33,098 bases of DNA from an uncultured Clostridia bacterium (lineage in GTDB: Bacteria; Bacillota; Clostridia; Christensenellales; Borkfalkiaceae): contig CALVLH010000017.1 of assembly GCA_944336975.1 (NCBI GenBank), positions 1 to 33,098 on the forward strand, in the 5' to 3' direction. The position numbers and the translations under genes are program-made. Below, in pieces: positions 32,784 to 33,098 of this stretch (its first letter is position 1; every line of letters starts with the position of its first letter). The notes beneath the pieces are model-generated. The model searched no databases. It was given only the letters and a program-made list of their open reading frames with translations, and was not told where the DNA came from.

Positions 32784-33098
32784 ATGGCTGAACGATACCA
32801 ACGCAATTTTATTTGTCCTCCCTGTTGTTGCGTATGCGCTTCCCGTCCAATCTTTCTTTTCCCCGCGGGACCCACAGGCCCGCGCGGTCCAGTAGGTCCC
32901 ACGGGTCCGAGCGGCGCGACGGGAGCGACAGGTCCTACGGGTGCAAGCGGTGCAACGGGTGCGACAGGTCCCACGGGTCCGAGCGGCGCGACGGGCGCGA
33001 CAGGTCCCACGGGTCCGAGCGGCGCGACGGGCGCGACAGGTCCTACGGGGCCGAGCGGCGCGACGGGCGCGCGGGGGCCTACGGGTCCGAGCTGCACG
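32784..33098 (+). CDS. Collagen-like repeat protein (3' end outside window)
   Basis: The frame is open to the right edge (105 codons). The N-terminus [21 protein letters not shown] contains a cluster of five Cys, four of them within CPPCCC, and then about 70 residues of G-x-y triplets in the 12-residue pattern [12 protein letters not shown], with Thr and Ala in the y position. Triple-helical proteins like this occur on spores or cell surfaces (BclA-like) and are often O-glycosylated. The binding site AGGAG lies within the last codons of the glycosyltransferase gene. A full length cannot be seen. Confidence 0.85.
   Translation, partial: MAERYQRNFICPPCCCVCASRPIFLFPAGPTGPRGPVGPTGPSGATGATGPTGASGATGATGPTGPSGATGATGPTGPSGATGATGPTGPSGATGARGPTGPSCT
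32895..33074 (+). repeat. Five tandem 36-base units in the collagen-like gene
   Basis: The units start at 32895, 32931, 32967, 33003 and 33039. Each encodes 12 residues, and units three and four are identical. The array lies in a coding frame, so the repeat number may vary between strains by slippage or recombination. Confidence 0.8.

Noticed and set aside
32895-33074. Tandem 36-base units as a CRISPR array
   Set aside because: The units are contiguous without spacers and encode collagen triplets in frame.

Overview
This 33 kb window looks like chromosome from a Gram-positive, low-to-moderate GC anaerobe of the Clostridia. The signs are textbook sigma-A promoters (TTGACA-17-TATAAT), strong GGAGG ribosome binding sites, many T-tailed terminators, a GT28 glycolipid synthase, the LemA/DUF2207 pair, short paired chromate transporters, and a collagen-like surface protein. 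A more exact placement, such as a Christensenellales-like gut lineage, is only a guess.

Layout: the left edge (1-1900) is a former mobile-element end. It holds the 3' part of a large serine recombinase, a structured repeat, and about 1.2 kb with no convincing protein gene. That stretch contains two well-formed small RNA candidates with perfect promoters, then tRNA-Val(GAC). From 2045 to 7480, plus-strand genes encode a glycolipid glycosyltransferase, a small membrane protein and a large four-module lipoprotein. A membrane protein (7658-8185, minus) follows. Next is a two-component system (8743-10903) broken by two frameshifts and one in-frame stop. From 11136 to 28000 everything is on the minus strand: the dTDP-L-rhamnose operon rfbACBD, glmM-glmS, a GlmU with a shrunken N-terminal domain, a lemA-DUF2207-glpK operon, an operon of an aconitase-family hydratase plus a zinc-type macro domain, and a GT2 glycosyltransferase of rhamnosyltransferase type. 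The right end holds a small membrane protein and a convergent SDR enzyme, tRNA-Ser(CGA) with a second copy of the structured repeat, a chromate transporter pair, and a TPR glycosyltransferase followed 1 base later by a collagen-like protein that runs off the window.

Much of the window serves the cell envelope. It includes membrane glycolipid (2123), dTDP-rhamnose and its probable user (27064), UDP-GlcNAc precursors (glmM/glmS/glmU), surface lipoprotein and collagen-like protein. The window is mostly housekeeping and shows no obvious defence system. The most unusual signals are: (1) two copies of a hairpin-rich repeat with compensatory base changes, one lying between a tRNA-Ser gene and a duplicate of that tRNA's 3' end; (2) two tandem small RNA candidates at 1113-1180 and 1396-1492; (3) three genes whose start codon sits exactly six bases after the -10 box, as expected for leaderless mRNAs; and (4) the decayed two-component system.
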